Part shown: positions 1-6,439 of the stretch, one piece after another
Position numbering within the stretch: the stretch's first letter is position 1
Layout: each line of letters begins with the position of its first letter
Source of the DNA: Planctomycetota bacterium
GTDB taxonomy: Bacteria > Planctomycetota > Phycisphaerae > UBA1845 > Fen-1342
DNA: 11,888 nt
Direction of reading: 5' to 3'
Assembly (NCBI GenBank): GCA_030616465.1
Contig: JAUWXH010000015.1
Span: 1-11,888, forward strand
Notes under the pieces: generated by a model
The model's database searches: none
The model's input: only the letters and a program-made list of their open reading frames with translations
Told to the model about the DNA's origin: nothing
Translations under genes and position numbers: made by a program

Positions 1-174
1 CTCGGGGCCCGGCCGCAGGCGCTTGCGGTTCCGCCAGGCGGCCATCATCGACGCCTGCACCACATCGAGGGCGTCGTCGTGATTCCTCAACATCTGCCAG
101 GCGAAAGCGAAGCCCCGCCGACCCATCGTCTCCAGCAATTCCATGGCGTGCGCATCCGCCTCAGGCTCTGGCAT
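1..174 (-). CDS. ECF-type RNA polymerase sigma factor, N-terminal part (runs off the left edge)
   Basis: The reverse strand from the ATG at 174-172 reads 58 codons to the window edge without a stop. The product looks like region 2 of an extracytoplasmic-function sigma factor. A helical segment is followed by RGFAFAWQMLRNHDDALDVV and then QASMMAAWRNRKRL, matching the family pattern of an aromatic-rich core-binding helix, then D-x-A-x-D-x-V-Q and a conserved AWR. Such proteins bind core RNA polymerase and redirect it to particular promoters; region 4 would lie outside the window. The start is set by an in-frame TAA 17 codons upstream and by a GGGAG about a dozen bases before the ATG. It lies 104 bases downstream of the symporter gene on the same strand, so co-transcription is possible. 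No anti-sigma gene is visible. Other helix-rich proteins cannot be excluded from 58 residues. Confidence 0.65.
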   Translation of the reverse strand, partial: MPEPEADAHAMELLETMGRRGFAFAWQMLRNHDDALDVVQASMMAAWRNRKRLRPGPE

Positions 175-278
175 GAACTGTTGTGACTCCCAACGACAAC
201 CGCCGCCGCGGTCTACCCCGGTTTACGTACCCAACCCACCGTTATTCCCGCCTATCGGCACCGGCTCCGCCGCTGATC

Positions 279-2015
279 TTACCGGACTCCCAATGCCCAG
301 TCCGGCAGGACGTCCGGGTCGATCCCCAACAGCGGTTGGGCCAACAGATAGATCACCGCCGTCACCAGCAACACGCCCACCAGGTTCAGGATAATCCCCG
401 TCCGCACCATGCGCCCCATCTCGACCTGGCCGGAGCCGAACACAATTGCGTTCGGCGGCGTGGCGACCGGAAGCATGAACGCGCAGGAGGCCGAGAGCGT
501 CGCCGGCAGCATCAGCAACAGCGGATTGAATCCGAGGGCTTCCCCCGCCTTCGCCACGATCGGCAACATCACCTCCGTCGTGGCCGTGTTGCTGGTGATC
601 TCCGTCAGGAAGGTCATGAGCGTGGACGTGCCGGCAACCAGCGGAAGCGGCTCGCTGATGCCGAGTCCGACGAAGACCCGCCCGCACCAATCGCTCAATC
701 CGCTCTCACGCAGCCCGGCTGCGATGGCGAACCCGCCGCCGAACAGCAACAGAATGCCCCACGGCAGTCGTTGGGCCGTCTCCCAGTTCATCAGGGGCTG
801 GCGCTTCCCTGCCTCGTCGCGGCCGGCCGGAATGAGGAACAACAACACCGCCATGCCTACCGCGACCGTGGCATCGTTGATGAAGCCGGCTTGGAAGCGG
901 TGCGGCGTGCCGTCGGCCGGCGACAACCACCGTTCGATGACTGCGGCCCAGCCGTAGTTCGTCTCGCCGATCGGTATGCTGCGCAGCATCCACAGCAGCG
1001 CGGTGGCGGCGAACACGACCAGCATGGCGATCTCGGGCCCGCGCATGCGCCCGAGCCGTTTGACCTGCTCACGCACCACCGCACGGCCGGCGTGGAAGCG
1101 CCCCGTGCCAACCCGGCAGGTGACACGCACCAGCACCAGCCAAGCCACCGGCAGAAACACGCACACCAGCGGCAGGAACATCAACAGCCATTGGCCGAAG
1201 CTGATCTCCGGCGCCGCCGGATAGAGTAGCGCAAGCTGTCCGCGAAACGAGATGTTGGGCGGCGTGCCGATCGGCGTTGCCACCCCGCCGATGCTGGCCG
1301 AATAGGCGATGCCGAGCATCAGCGCGGCGGCGAAGTTGCCGCCCTGCTTCGGCCCGGTTTCCTCCTCGAGTTCCGGCATCGCCGCGATCACCGCCAGCCC
1401 GATCGGCAACATCATCATGGTCGTGGCGGTGTTGCTGATCCACATGCTCAGTACGGCGGTGGCGATCATGAAGCCGAGCACGATGGTCGTCCGTCCCGTG
1501 CCGATGATGCGCACGATGTGCAGGGCGATCCGCCGGTGCAGCCCCCAACGCTCGACGCCCAGGGCGATGATGAATCCGCCCATGAACAGGAACACGTTCG
1601 AGTTGGCGTAAGGGAGTGCGGCTTGCCTGATCGGCAGGACGCCGACGATCGGGAAGAGCAGCAGCGGCAGCAGCGAGGTGGCCGGGATCGGGATCGCCAC
1701 GCTGATCCACCAGCAGGCCACCAGGGCGGTGACCGCGGCGGCACCCATCATGATCCGGGCCCGGCCGGCGACCGCCGCCGCCTCGGCCTGTTGGTAGACC
1801 TCCGACCCCGGCGTCGCCTGCGGCTGCTCCCATTCGGTCAGGATCGTCGCCACGTCCGCGGGCAGCTTCTCGGCGAAGCACTCGCGGGCGGCCTCGTGCA
1901 TACTCACCGGCGGCGGCACCACCAGCAGCCCCACAAACAGCACCAGCCCAAGCCACAACCCGACTGTCCGTGCAACGCCGGAGCTGGTATTGGTTGACCC
2001 ACCGCCAGACCGCAT
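279..2015 (-). CDS. SLC13/DASS-family sodium:anion (dicarboxylate/sulfate-type) symporter
   Basis: This 578-residue polytopic inner-membrane protein belongs to the divalent anion:sodium symporter family, which imports di- and tricarboxylates or sulfate with sodium. Both family SNT motifs are present, WISNTATT around residues 192-199 and TSNTATT around 474-480. They lie in the two inverted-repeat halves and form the sodium and substrate sites. Each half also has a TPPN turn (251-254 and 519-522). The C-terminal family signature S-x2-F-x2-P-V-x4-N-x-I-V is complete at 510-525. Length is slightly above the usual 450-500 because of a hydrophilic stretch of about 50 residues (38-88) between the first membrane segment and the conserved IPIPATSLLP block. 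The start ATG is preceded only by a weak GGATTGGGA, so a different nearby start is possible. Substrate cannot be read from the sequence. The sigma-factor gene follows on the same strand. Confidence 0.93.
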   Translation of the reverse strand: MRSGGGSTNTSSGVARTVGLWLGLVLFVGLLVVPPPVSMHEAARECFAEKLPADVATILTEWEQPQATPGSEVYQQAEAAAVAGRARIMMGAAAVTALVACWWISVAIPIPATSLLPLLLFPIVGVLPIRQAALPYANSNVFLFMGGFIIALGVERWGLHRRIALHIVRIIGTGRTTIVLGFMIATAVLSMWISNTATTMMMLPIGLAVIAAMPELEEETGPKQGGNFAAALMLGIAYSASIGGVATPIGTPPNISFRGQLALLYPAAPEISFGQWLLMFLPLVCVFLPVAWLVLVRVTCRVGTGRFHAGRAVVREQVKRLGRMRGPEIAMLVVFAATALLWMLRSIPIGETNYGWAAVIERWLSPADGTPHRFQAGFINDATVAVGMAVLLFLIPAGRDEAGKRQPLMNWETAQRLPWGILLLFGGGFAIAAGLRESGLSDWCGRVFVGLGISEPLPLVAGTSTLMTFLTEITSNTATTEVMLPIVAKAGEALGFNPLLLMLPATLSASCAFMLPVATPPNAIVFGSGQVEMGRMVRTGIILNLVGVLLVTAVIYLLAQPLLGIDPDVLPDWALGVR

Positions 2016-2352
2016 CGCGTAGTCCCAATCCGCAGTCTGACCATCTTACCCGATTCCCGCCCCGCACACGCGGACCACGCGTCCGCCTTAACCGATCTGC
2101 CCACGGGTGTCTGCGTCTCCTGCGGGCGGGCCGTGTAGGCCCACGGCCTCTTGGCTGCGGTTCAGAAATGGGTAGGGGCTGGGATGCACACCATGCTTCC
2201 GCTAACATGTCCGCCGTGTGCCCGGCGGGCGTCGGGCGGTCTGGCAGGTGTGATCCGCGAGGGGCGCGGCTGGGTTGCGTGGTACCATGCAGGGATCCCG
2301 GGTGTGAGGGCGGGAATCGTTTGGGCGTGGCGCCGCCGGCCTCGCTGTTGCC

Positions 2353-2382
2353 TTGATTGACGTTAGATGCCTATGATATAAT
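2353..2382 (+). promoter_or_regulatory. Extended -10 sigma-70-type promoter for the three-gene cassette
   Basis: A perfect TATAAT at 2377-2382 is preceded by TG one base upstream (TGATATAAT), the extended -10 arrangement. A TTGATT at 2353-2358 sits 18 bases upstream as a -35; an overlapping TTGACG at 2357-2362 would leave only 14 bases and is less likely. The site stands out in GC-rich DNA and points at the gene starting at 2503, leaving a leader of roughly 110 bases. Consensus matching is direct; activity is inferred. Confidence 0.6.
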
Positions 2383-2482
2383 GTCGATGCATTGTCAAGC
2401 GGGTGGCCGAGGAGGCAGCTTGGCCCGATAAGGCCAGGGCGAGAGTTTGAACATGCACTCCAGGCGGGTAAGATGATATTGT

Positions 2483-2495
2483 CTCCGAAACGGAG
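2483..2495 (+). promoter_or_regulatory. Hairpin containing the Shine-Dalgarno sequence of the first cassette gene
   Basis: CTCCG at 2483-2487 and CGGAG at 2491-2495 form a perfect five-pair stem around an AAA loop. The GGAG of the downstream arm is the only ribosome-binding sequence in front of the ATG at 2503, seven bases away. Folding would partly hide it, which could hold translation low or make it regulated. GGG at 2466-2468 and CCC at 2500-2502 could extend the fold. The pairing is visible in the sequence; the regulatory role is inferred. Confidence 0.35.
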
Positions 2496-2502
2496 CTAGC
2501 CC

Positions 2503-3213
2503 ATGAAATCTCGGTTGTTCACGACAGCCTTCGATGATCCGGATAGTGAGAAGGCGAAGGCATTCGCCCGGCATTTGGGTGAAGCGCTTGCGATTGCGGA
2601 TCACGACCTGGCGGCTTGCCTCGACGTCGTGCCGAGAATTGCATTGGCGCGCACGGATAACGAGATCGAGCGCCTGATCGAGGAACTTGCTGACGGGCGG
2701 AAGGCTTCGCGTCATCAATTGGCGCATACGCTAAGCGTCATGCACTTTTTGCTGGACGCACTCTTGAGCAAGGACGTGCCGGACTCGGATGCCCAGCTGT
2801 GGGCGGATGACTTGGAGGAACGCGGTTGGCTTGAAGCTTCCCTACGGCCGAGATTTGAACGAATGGTCGAGCGCATTAGCTCCGATCTTCTCTTGCGGGT
2901 CCAGCCTGCGCTCAAACGGCGCCGCGCAGCGGGTGGTGTGCTTCCTTCTTTCTCGGGCTGCGGCATGACGGTAGAAGTTCGCCCTGTGAGAGAGGGTTTC
3001 TATAGACGTGGAACCTCGATCGAGGATTACGAGCCGAAGATCGTTGACACGAGTATCGTGACCTCCATTCATATTGCAGTCGATGAGGGAAGCCCCGAAC
3101 ATTTCTATTTTCAGGCGGACGAAGACGATATCGACTATCTGATCAACATGCTGAAGGCTGCGAAGAAGGAGGCAGCAGCCGTTCGCGCGTATCTGAAGAT
3201 TGATCCACGCTAG
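2503..3213 (+). CDS. Unrecognised 236-residue protein, helical N-half plus a COMM-domain-like C-terminus
   Basis: This is the first gene of the cassette; I cannot assign it to a named bacterial family. The start is set by GGAG seven bases before the ATG. Residues about 18-145 are charged and mostly helix-forming, without membrane segments or a signal peptide, so a cytoplasmic protein is expected. Residues about 153-195 alternate as beta strands (TVEVRPV, then TSIVTSIHIAVDEG). They are followed by EHFYFQADEDDIDYLINMLK and a long terminal helix. This order of strands, then an F-x-F strand, an acidic turn, D-x-L-x-x-L and a C-terminal helix, resembles the COMM domain of eukaryotic COMMD scaffold proteins. 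Those are also about 200 residues with a helical N-terminal domain. The resemblance is by eye only and could reflect a common alpha/beta layout. The next gene begins 10 bases after the stop, which implies co-expression. Confidence 0.85.
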   Translation: MKSRLFTTAFDDPDSEKAKAFARHLGEALAIADHDLAACLDVVPRIALARTDNEIERLIEELADGRKASRHQLAHTLSVMHFLLDALLSKDVPDSDAQLWADDLEERGWLEASLRPRFERMVERISSDLLLRVQPALKRRRAAGGVLPSFSGCGMTVEVRPVREGFYRRGTSIEDYEPKIVDTSIVTSIHIAVDEGSPEHFYFQADEDDIDYLINMLKAAKKEAAAVRAYLKIDPR

Positions 3214-3223
3214 GGAAGCTGAG

Positions 3224-4255
3224 ATGGCCAAGAAGCCAGAGTTACAGACCTTTACGCCAGTTCGAGAGATTCACACCTATTCAGAAGTTGAGACCACCCA
3301 TAGAGACTTAGCGGATCAGAAGAGAGTCTGGCGGAGAAAAACGGTCAAATATGAGTTTGAGGGATTGGCCCGGCGCGAGTTTGAGCGTATCGAACGGGCA
3401 AGCATCGGAAGATTGTTCGCACAAGAGTCGCGGAGTTGTGGTCCGAGATCACCTGACGACAGCTCTGAGTGGACAACTCTTGAGGAATGCTCTGATGGTG
3501 CGCTCTGGTGGTTCATCGAAAATGAGGCACGGGTCACGAGGCGCGCCAGGGTCCTCGAGGAATTGCTGCGGCGCAAGGATCCTAGGTTGCCTGCGTTCGT
3601 CGCTGACGAGCTTGCGCGTGACGATCTTCGGCCAACTTGGCGGAACGCGCTGATCTTCGCAACCGAGCATCTGCACTTCAACGAGCGATCCGATCGGGCA
3701 CGCTTGCGTGATCGGTTATTGAGATTCGCTGTGACAATCAACAACGAGTGGCACCCACGGTCTCGGCACGCCCAAGCTGCATCGCTCCGTCGCTATCTTT
3801 CTCTGGTGGATGATCAGACCGAGCTGGGAGAGTTGAGGGGTTTCCTCAGCTCCGAATTCCCAGTTCGCGTAAGGCGGCTCGCTTGTCTCGGTATTCAGAA
3901 CGCCTTTGCAGAAGCGCCTCCCTCAGAGCAGATCGTGAATGTGCTTGAGCCGCTTTGCGAAGAGCTGAGAGAGATGACAAAGTATCTTGTTCGGCGGAAT
4001 GCCCTCACAACCGCAGAAGAGGACTTTTATCTGGGCCTAGATGCTCTGGAGGCTTTGATCCGCCTGAGTGATCCGGCGAGCGTCGAATTGCTCTTGCGTG
4101 CCAAGACCGTTGGTCGGCGCTGGGTCGTAAGGCAACTCCGAAAGTTCCTCGTGCACACCAACGAGCGATGGGCAATTCGTGATCCTGGTGGGAATTCTCT
4201 CTGGTCCGTTACCCTAAGAGACGGTTTAGATGTCCTCGACTCGGGCGAGAGGTAG
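3224..4255 (+). CDS. Unrecognised 343-residue helical protein, possibly HEAT-like
   Basis: This is the second cassette gene. I choose the ATG at 3224 over the one at 3200 because GGGAAG lies five to ten bases before it, directly after the preceding stop; the 3200 start would overlap that gene and has no such site. No family is recognised. The protein is soluble and rich in Arg, Glu and Leu. Residues about 20-65 look like a basic amphipathic helix. From about 100 to 310 there is a run of paired helices with repeat-like units such as VRRLACLGIQNAFAEA, then ALEALIRLSDPASVELLLRA and VVRQLRKFL. This pattern suits a HEAT/ARM-type solenoid, a common protein-binding scaffold. No nuclease, NTPase or peptidase motif is visible. 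A WAIRDPGGNSLWSV segment near 316-329 may form a terminal beta element. Base composition is lower in GC than the flanking conserved genes. Function is unknown. Confidence 0.83.
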   Translation: MAKKPELQTFTPVREIHTYSEVETTHRDLADQKRVWRRKTVKYEFEGLARREFERIERASIGRLFAQESRSCGPRSPDDSSEWTTLEECSDGALWWFIENEARVTRRARVLEELLRRKDPRLPAFVADELARDDLRPTWRNALIFATEHLHFNERSDRARLRDRLLRFAVTINNEWHPRSRHAQAASLRRYLSLVDDQTELGELRGFLSSEFPVRVRRLACLGIQNAFAEAPPSEQIVNVLEPLCEELREMTKYLVRRNALTTAEEDFYLGLDALEALIRLSDPASVELLLRAKTVGRRWVVRQLRKFLVHTNERWAIRDPGGNSLWSVTLRDGLDVLDSGER

Positions 4256-4294
4256 CTGCCAGGTACGAGAGGGGCGACGGACGGCGCGAAGACC

Positions 4295-5095
4295 ATGCCA
4301 GCACACGAACTTTCTCGGGAAAAGGCACTTCGTTTGTCGTCCTGGACGGTCGTGGGCAACACCAGGGACGGCATAGTGACCCATGTAGCCATTCTGGCAC
4401 GCGACACTCCGAACGTCAGATACAATGATAGAGTCCAAGTCCATCACATGGGGCCGCCGCTAGCGACGCTCGTACCCCCGGAAACGGCTAATGAGGACCA
4501 GGTAGACGAACCTCCTGGGGAATGGCCACTTGCTGATGAGCTGCCGGAGGTTCGAGCTCAGGTCGTAGCCTGGTTAGGCGACCTCGATGATGACGATCGC
4601 GAGGGTATGAAACGATGGCATCGGAAGGTCTCGGAATTGTTTCCTGAAACGATGCGCCCGGGTTTCCCACGCGGCGCGGAGGGGCGTCAGCGGGCAGAGT
4701 TTCTTGAGGAGTGCCACTACCTTGCCTATCCTCCGTTTCGCGTTGAGAAGGACCCCAGCTCGGGTAGAGATGTAGCTCACTGGTACAGCTGTGCTGGCTA
4801 TGTCGTGCAGTGTTACGAAAGTGGTCCGGTAGATCAACTTCTCGCGGACTGGCAGAGAGACGATTTCCCGAGGGTTGACAAGACAACCGTTGAAGCGCTG
4901 TTCTTTCACGGCCGCCGTTCACTTGGCGATGAGCTTCGTCGCGCTGTCGGCTTGGCTGACGATGAACCGTGGCCTATCGTGATGCCTGGCTATGTGTTGC
5001 ATGCCTTCGACCGGCCAGACTCTCGCATTCGGAGTCAGGCTTATCATCCACGCTCCACGGACATCCGTTTTCCAGACGGTGGGGGAACGAGCTGA
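4295..5095 (+). CDS. Unrecognised 266-residue protein with a possible NlpC/P60-like cysteine-peptidase motif
   Basis: This is the third cassette gene, starting 39 bases after the second and in the same reading frame as it. Ribosome-binding sequence before the ATG is weak, so translation may depend on its neighbours or the start may be wrong. The N-terminal 60 residues form a small beta-rich region. Residues 67-105 are acidic and probably a linker. The conserved-looking core runs from about 135: FLEECHYLAYPPF, then HWYSCAGYVVQCYE (162-175), and later WPIVMPGYVLHAFDR (226-240). Cys166 in S-C-A-G-Y-V resembles the D-C-S-G-F-V nucleophile motif of NlpC/P60-type papain-fold enzymes. His236 in the later hydrophobic strand is a possible partner. 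The usual Asp before Cys is replaced, so an inactive or divergent member, or chance similarity, remains possible. There is no signal peptide, so it should act inside the cell. Confidence 0.82.
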   Translation: MPAHELSREKALRLSSWTVVGNTRDGIVTHVAILARDTPNVRYNDRVQVHHMGPPLATLVPPETANEDQVDEPPGEWPLADELPEVRAQVVAWLGDLDDDDREGMKRWHRKVSELFPETMRPGFPRGAEGRQRAEFLEECHYLAYPPFRVEKDPSSGRDVAHWYSCAGYVVQCYESGPVDQLLADWQRDDFPRVDKTTVEALFFHGRRSLGDELRRAVGLADDEPWPIVMPGYVLHAFDRPDSRIRSQAYHPRSTDIRFPDGGGTS

Positions 5096-5137
5096 AATCG
5101 AACAATGCACGCCCGGGGGCGCCTAATGCCGCGGTCA

Positions 5138-5158
5138 ACCGGCTCTGAGAGGTCCGGT
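5138..5158 (+). terminator. Possible terminator hairpin after the three-gene cassette
   Basis: ACCGG-CTC pairs with GAG-(GT)-CCGGT around a TGA loop, giving eight base pairs with a two-base bulge. It lies 43 bases after the last cassette stop codon. No T run follows, so intrinsic termination is uncertain; the hairpin could instead protect the 3' end. Confidence 0.3.
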
Positions 5159-5236
5159 CAAACGTCTGATCTTGCCGTGGTTGACCAGTCGGATCGGGGG
5201 CAAGTCGATTGAGGCCGAACAATTTCCGAATTTGGC

Positions 5237-5265
5237 TTGACCCCGCCTCAAGTTCGGGTTATATT
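5237..5265 (+). promoter_or_regulatory. Sigma-70-type promoter upstream of imuA
   Basis: TTGACC at 5237-5242 and TATATT at 5260-5265 are separated by the ideal 17 bases. Together they point at imuA, whose open frame starts 230 bases downstream. The -35 lies within a small inverted repeat (CTTGA at 5236-5240 and TCAAG at 5248-5252) that could be an operator. The match is direct; activity and any link to DNA-damage control are inferred. Confidence 0.45.
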
Positions 5266-5355
5266 AGGGTTCGGAGGGAAGGTCGGATTCTGGGTTTGGG
5301 CGGCGGAAGGCGGGCTTTCCGGGCCGGCGGGACTGAATGCCGCCGATTACTAGGA

Positions 5356-5390
5356 ACCGCTAAGACGCCAAGAGCGCCAAGGCCGCCAAG
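5356..5390 (+). repeat. Tandem 9-base-period repeat (GCTAAGACG / CCAAGAGCG / CCAAGGCCG type)
   Basis: Three and a half copies of a degenerate nine-base unit of the form (C/G)C-N-AAG-N-C-G are visible. The leading ACC-G-C-N-AAG matches the start of the related element at 5434, so these look like two copies of the same interspersed repeat family. Confidence 0.55.
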
Positions 5391-5433
5391 TACGTAGGGT
5401 CCGGCGTGCGGACCATGAGGTATGTAGAGGCTA

Positions 5434-5593
5434 ACCACAAAGACACTAAGACATAAAGGCATATACAAGAAGGTGTTAGCGCGGAGTAAGAGGCGTGCCG
5501 GAGAAGACAGACTGTCTCAGGGGTTCATCTTCGACAAAGGGCACATTGCCCGGAAAAACCCGGTTCCCCTTCGTGGCTTCGTGTCTTGGTGGT
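5434..5593. repeat. MITE-like element with 26-base imperfect inverted ends
   Basis: The left end (5434-5459) begins ACCACAAAGACAC. The right end (5568-5593) is its inverse, closing with GTGTCTTGGTGGT. Comparing the two ends base by base I count 21 of 26 matches. The 160-base unit has no coding capacity of its own, consistent with a non-autonomous palindromic element. The apparent GTG start of the imuA open frame (5495) lies inside it. No target-site duplication is obvious. Confidence 0.5.
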
Positions 5594-6439
5594 GAAGGCT
5601 TGGGGCTAAAGAGATGGGCCACCCGGGGGGAGTGGGGCACCCAGAGTGATTCGTGTCCCCCACCTCTAAAGAGGTGGGGCACCCAAGAGGAATGGGCCGC
5701 GCGGGAGGAATGGGGCACCCATTCTGTAGAGTGGGTTCCCAAGAACCCCAGACTGGCTCGGTTGGCAGAGCAGATTCGGCGGCTCCAGGCCGACCGACGG
5801 CCGCCGGCGCGACGATGTCCCAGCGGGCTGGGTGAGCTCGACGCGGCCCTCGGCGGCGGGTTTGCGCTGGCGAGTGTGCACGAGCTGCTCGCTCCCGTTG
5901 ACGGTGCGCCGGTGTGCTCGGTCGCGTTGTTGGCGGCCGGCCGCGCCGCCGGTGAGCACCGCTGGATTCTCTACATTGATACCGGCGGTGATTTCTATCC
6001 GCCGGGTGCGGCGCAGCTCGGCGTTCCGCTCGAACGGCTGCTGGTGGTGCGGGCAGCACGCCGGGCCGACGCGTTGTGGGTCAGCGAGCAAGCCTTGCGT
6101 TGCCGTGCCGTGGCGGCGGTCGTGTTGCCGGTGCGGCGGGTAGACGCGTACGTCACGCGGCGGCTGCAATTGGCGGCCGAGAGCGGCGGGGGCCTCGGGC
6201 TGGTGATTCAGAGCGAGCCGCGTCCCGGGCACACCTTCGCCGCCAGCCGGCTGCGGCTCGATCCCCTCATCGGCGAGGCGGAGACTCGCCGCGTATTGGT
6301 TTCGGTGCTCAAGCTGCGGGAAGGGAGGCCCCCGGAGCCGTTCGTTCTGGAGCTTCCCGATGCGGCGGGTGCTTTGTGTGCACATGCCGGATCTGGCGAG
6401 CGCGCGGGTCAAACGCGACGGTCGGTTGTTGTCGGATGA
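5495..6439 (+). CDS. imuA: ImuA, RecA/SulA-like accessory protein of the translesion mutasome (true start uncertain)
   Basis: The open frame from GTG 5495 gives 314 residues. ImuA works with ImuB and DnaE2 in error-prone translesion synthesis. The recognisable ImuA part begins only around residue 86 (NPRLARLAEQIRRLQ). It continues with CPSGLGELDAALGGGFALAS, then WILYIDTGGDFYPPGAAQLG near 157, VPLERLLVVRAARRADALWV and EQALRCRAVAAVV, all typical of the family. The phosphate-binding loop is degenerate (VDGAPVCSVAL, no GKS/T), as is usual for ImuA. The first 85 residues are translated repeat DNA, including a W-G-T-x-E-E hexapeptide pattern. No ATG, and no GTG after 5495, occurs in frame before the conserved part; TTG at 5761 or a rarer start may be the real one. 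The C-terminus overlaps imuB by 80 bases, showing translational coupling. Confidence 0.85.
   Translation: MPEKTDCLRGSSSTKGTLPGKTRFPFVASCLGGEGLGLKRWATRGEWGTQSDSCPPPLKRWGTQEEWAAREEWGTHSVEWVPKNPRLARLAEQIRRLQADRRPPARRCPSGLGELDAALGGGFALASVHELLAPVDGAPVCSVALLAAGRAAGEHRWILYIDTGGDFYPPGAAQLGVPLERLLVVRAARRADALWVSEQALRCRAVAAVVLPVRRVDAYVTRRLQLAAESGGGLGLVIQSEPRPGHTFAASRLRLDPLIGEAETRRVLVSVLKLREGRPPEPFVLELPDAAGALCAHAGSGERAGQTRRSVVVG
5615..5740 (+). repeat. GGGCACCC-type 18-base-period repeats with a strong hairpin
   Basis: TGGGGCACCC occurs at 5633, 5675 and 5711, with variants at 5615 (TGGGCCACCC), 5693 and 5732. Steps are 18, 42, 18, 18 and 21 bases, all multiples of three, so the array stays open in the imuA frame. 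Inside it CCCCACCTC (5658-5666) and GAGGTGGGG (5671-5679) form a perfect nine-pair stem with loop TAAA. It is probably an intergenic repeat cluster rather than genuine coding sequence. Confidence 0.6.

Larger units (their letters stand above)
2016..2502. other. Intergenic region between the divergent symporter and the three-gene cassette
   Basis: I see no convincing gene in these 487 bases. Two perfect stem-loops are visible. One has arms GCGGAC/GTCCGC at 2070-2075 and 2081-2086 with a 5-base loop. The other has arms GGCCGTG/CACGGCC at 2129-2135 and 2142-2148 with a 6-base loop. Neither is followed by a T run, so they may be mRNA leader or operator structures rather than terminators. The right end is clearly more AT-rich and carries the promoter and ribosome-binding hairpin listed separately. 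Confidence 0.6.
5096..5494. other. Intergenic region between the cassette and the imuAB locus
   Basis: No gene is supported here. From left to right the region holds a possible terminator (5138-5158), a long-range inverted repeat GGTCAACC/GGTTGACC (5133-5140 and 5179-5186), a promoter (5237-5265) and the start of the 9-base-period repeats (5356-5390 and 5434-5459). I found no LexA-type operator of the CTGT-N8-ACAG, GAAC-N4-GTTC or GTTC-N7-GTTC forms, so SOS control of imuAB is not shown by sequence. Confidence 0.6.

Noticed and set aside
183..1229. A 348-codon open frame on the plus strand
   Set aside because: It lies antisense to the well-supported symporter gene, is rich in Arg, His and Gln as expected for an opposite-strand shadow in GC-rich DNA, and matches no family.
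1069..2208. A 379-codon minus-strand frame overlapping the symporter
   Set aside because: It is the shifted frame of the same strand as the symporter, with Arg/Gly-rich low-complexity translation.
2357..2382. TTGACG as the -35 of the cassette promoter
   Set aside because: It leaves only 14 bases to the TATAAT; TTGATT at 2353 gives 18 and the TG extension makes a strict -35 unnecessary.
2396..2470. Possible degenerate tRNA (GCGGGTGGCCGAG start and a GAGTTTGAAC stretch)
   Set aside because: The T-arm would have a ten-base loop and no acceptor stem or anticodon arm pairs properly.
3200..3223. Earlier ATG start for the second cassette gene
   Set aside because: It overlaps the end of the first gene and lacks a ribosome-binding sequence, whereas the ATG at 3224 has GGGAAG at the right distance.
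5615..5740. CRISPR-like array of TGGGGCACCC units
   Set aside because: Units are about 10 bases with 8-base intervals, degenerate and without constant-length unique spacers; this is an interspersed repeat cluster.
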